Part shown: positions 5,097-6,552 of the stretch, piece after piece
Position numbering within the stretch: position 1 is the stretch's first letter
Layout: each line of letters begins with the position of its first letter
DNA from: an uncultured Leucobacter sp.
GTDB lineage: Bacteria; Actinomycetota; Actinomycetes; Actinomycetales; Microbacteriaceae
Reading direction: 5' to 3'
Length of the DNA stretch: 6,552 nt
NCBI GenBank assembly: GCA_945952575.1
Contig: CAMFIY010000156.1
Coordinates: 1-6,552 of the forward strand
The notes under the pieces: generated by a model
Database searches by the model: none
What the model was told of the DNA's origin: nothing
Seen by the model: the letters and a program-made list of their open reading frames with translations, nothing else
Made by a program: the position numbers and the translations under genes

Positions 5097-6552
5097 CTAC
5101 GCGCGCGGCTTGCCGCAGGCGCAGCCGGCGTTCCCGCAGCGGCAGGCTCCGCCCGCGCAGCAGCCGCAGCCGCCGCCCGAGCAGCAGGCGCCCGTCATCG
5201 ACCCGTCGTCCCCCGCCGCGCACTCCGCCCGCGCCGAGGCGGGCAGATCCATCGCGGGGTTCTGATCCAGGAAGCCGTGCGGCTTGAACCAGAAGCCCGA
5301 GTAGTCGACGGGCATGATCGGCCAGTCCTCGGTGCGGGGGATGTGCGTCGGGCCGAAGACGTGCCAGAGCACGATGTCCTCGCCGTCGAGCGAGCGGTCG
5401 GCGGCCGTCCATTCGGGCAGACCGGCGCCGGGCGCGTGCGCGTTGGGGAAGAAGCCGGCCGGGTAGAGCTCCTCCGGATCGTACTGCGTGCCCCAGAGGT
5501 GCTTGGTCGCGAACGTCGCGCGCCCGTGCACGCTCGATTCGGGCTGCGCCATCAGCAGCGCCTTGCCCTCGGGCAGCAGGCGGTAGCCCGTCGGCTTGCC
5601 GACGTAGTTCGTGCGGTGCGCCGAGCGCACCTCCCAGGCCCGCGAGGTCAGGCCGTTGGCGATCCGCTGCGCCCCCTGCTCGTGGGTCAGCTGGGTCTCG
5701 GTCCAGGTGAAGGCGTTGCCGTAGGGGTTCTCCGGGCCCATCGGGATGCCGACCGCCTCGATCTCGTGCAGGGTGTTGTCCTCGCCGTCGATCGCGGCGT
5801 CGATGCGCGCGCAGAAGAGGTGCTGGTGCACGGGGGTGAAGACGCCCGGAGCGATCTCGGGCCGATGCGCGTCCTCGCTGCCCGGGATCCCCGCGCCCGC
5901 GAACACGATGCCGGTCGCCTTCGCCTCGACCTGGATCGAGCCGTCGAGGTAGAAGTACCAGAAGAAGCCGTAGTCGTAGTTGCCGATGGTCGAGAAGTAG
6001 CTGACGACCAGGCGCCGGCTGCGGCGGGCCTCCGGCCTCCCTTCGAGGTCGGTGTGCTTCCAGAGGATCCCGTAGTCCTCCTCGTGCATGCAGATCGCCT
6101 GCGGGATCTTGACCGGGTTGCCGCGGTCGTCGGGCACGAAGGCGTCGAAGTAGTGGATCACGCCCAGGCAGTCGCAGCCGAGCGAGAGCGAGTTCGCGTT
6201 CTTGCCGAGCAGGTACTCGCCGGCGTCGAAGTAGCTGATCCAGTACCGGCTCACGGAGGTGTCGCCGTAGGGCACCACCATCTCGGGCACGCTGGCCCGG
6301 TGCGCCACCGATCGATCCTCGTCGCCGTCGCGGAAGGTGATCTGGTTCAGCACCAGGCCCTCCTGCTGCGTGAAGCCGACGCGGAACTTCCAGTTCTCCC
6401 ACTGCACCAGGCCGCCGTCGACCGAGAAGCTCGGCCCCTCCGGCTGCGTGATCTCGATCGGCTTGAGGCTCGTGCGCGCCGGTCCCTGCACGTCGAGGCC
6501 GTAGTTGCCGTGCTGCTCCGGCACCGGGACGCCCCCCTCGTCGTCGATGCGC
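5097..6552 (-). CDS. Copper/topaquinone primary amine oxidase with Cys-rich tail, 5' end cut by window
   Basis: The frame is open from the right edge to a TAG at 5097, giving 484 residues. Actinobacterial enzymes have about 630-650, so the missing part is mostly the small N-terminal domains. Numbering from the GTG codon at 6524: Asp100 in SYFDAGEYLLG is the catalytic base; Tyr98 is the gate residue; Tyr183 in STIGNYDY (codon 5976-5978) is the topaquinone precursor; His233, His235 and His394 bind copper; Asp242 and Asp383 fit the second metal site. Spacings match the Arthrobacter globiformis enzyme closely. The enzyme oxidises a primary amine to an aldehyde, ammonia and hydrogen peroxide. No substrate can be assigned. 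The C-terminus continues past the usual end (DWPIMPVDYSGF and on) into a 41-residue Gly/Ala/Cys tail with ten cysteines. The GTG at 6524 is not the start: coding continues upstream with the family-like GVPVPEQHGNY. Cellular location cannot be judged without the N-terminus. Confidence 0.96.
   Translation of the reverse strand, partial: RIDDEGGVPVPEQHGNYGLDVQGPARTSLKPIEITQPEGPSFSVDGGLVQWENWKFRVGFTQQEGLVLNQITFRDGDEDRSVAHRASVPEMVVPYGDTSVSRYWISYFDAGEYLLGKNANSLSLGCDCLGVIHYFDAFVPDDRGNPVKIPQAICMHEEDYGILWKHTDLEGRPEARRSRRLVVSYFSTIGNYDYGFFWYFYLDGSIQVEAKATGIVFAGAGIPGSEDAHRPEIAPGVFTPVHQHLFCARIDAAIDGEDNTLHEIEAVGIPMGPENPYGNAFTWTETQLTHEQGAQRIANGLTSRAWEVRSAHRTNYVGKPTGYRLLPEGKALLMAQPESSVHGRATFATKHLWGTQYDPEELYPAGFFPNAHAPGAGLPEWTAADRSLDGEDIVLWHVFGPTHIPRTEDWPIMPVDYSGFWFKPHGFLDQNPAMDLPASARAECAAGDDGSMTGACCSGGGCGCCAGGACRCGNAGCACGKPRA

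Noticed and set aside
4930..6402. Second minus-strand frame overlapping the amine oxidase
   Set aside because: It is a frame-shifted shadow, very rich in Arg, Pro and Gly, while the overlapping frame has all the amine oxidase active-site residues.
6522..6524. GTG at 6524 as the amine oxidase start
   Set aside because: The frame stays open to the window edge with family-like residues upstream, and a start here would omit the N-terminal domains.

Overview
The window comes from a high-GC Gram-positive bacterium (Actinomycetota). Third codon positions are almost all G or C, and the genes start with ATG behind purine-rich AAGGAGG-type ribosome sites. A short intergenic word at 1691-1715 resembles a dispersed repeat I remember from Microbacteriaceae, so Microbacteriaceae is my best guess at family level. 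The genus cannot be read from this sequence.

All six genes lie on the minus strand, so they are transcribed from the right edge to the left. In that order they are: a copper/topaquinone amine oxidase with its N-terminus cut off by the window edge (5097-6552); a small cupin protein, copy A (4445-4933); an NAD-dependent aldehyde dehydrogenase (2942-4354); an AraC-family regulator of the FeaR/NphR type (1821-2780); a second small cupin, copy B (1123-1641); and a class III PLP aminotransferase with its C-terminus cut off (1-1115). The intergenic gaps are 163, 90, 161, 179 and 7 bp. They hold promoter-like and structured elements but no further gene. No RNA gene, insertion sequence or CRISPR array was seen.

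The genes suggest catabolism of a primary amine. The amine oxidase would turn an amine into an aldehyde, ammonia and hydrogen peroxide, and the aldehyde dehydrogenase would oxidise the aldehyde to an acid. The aminotransferase could remove a second amino group or work on an amine or amino acid intermediate. The AraC protein would sense the amine or aldehyde. This parallels the Escherichia coli tynA-feaB-feaR set, in a different order and with extra genes.

The least explained parts are the two cupins, which are about 78% identical over their shared core. They are preceded by promoter regions that share three blocks at exactly the same spacing, so they are probably co-regulated and derived from a duplication. 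Also notable are a tail with ten cysteines on the amine oxidase, and a short palindrome with spaced GTCCRA repeats upstream of the aldehyde dehydrogenase.
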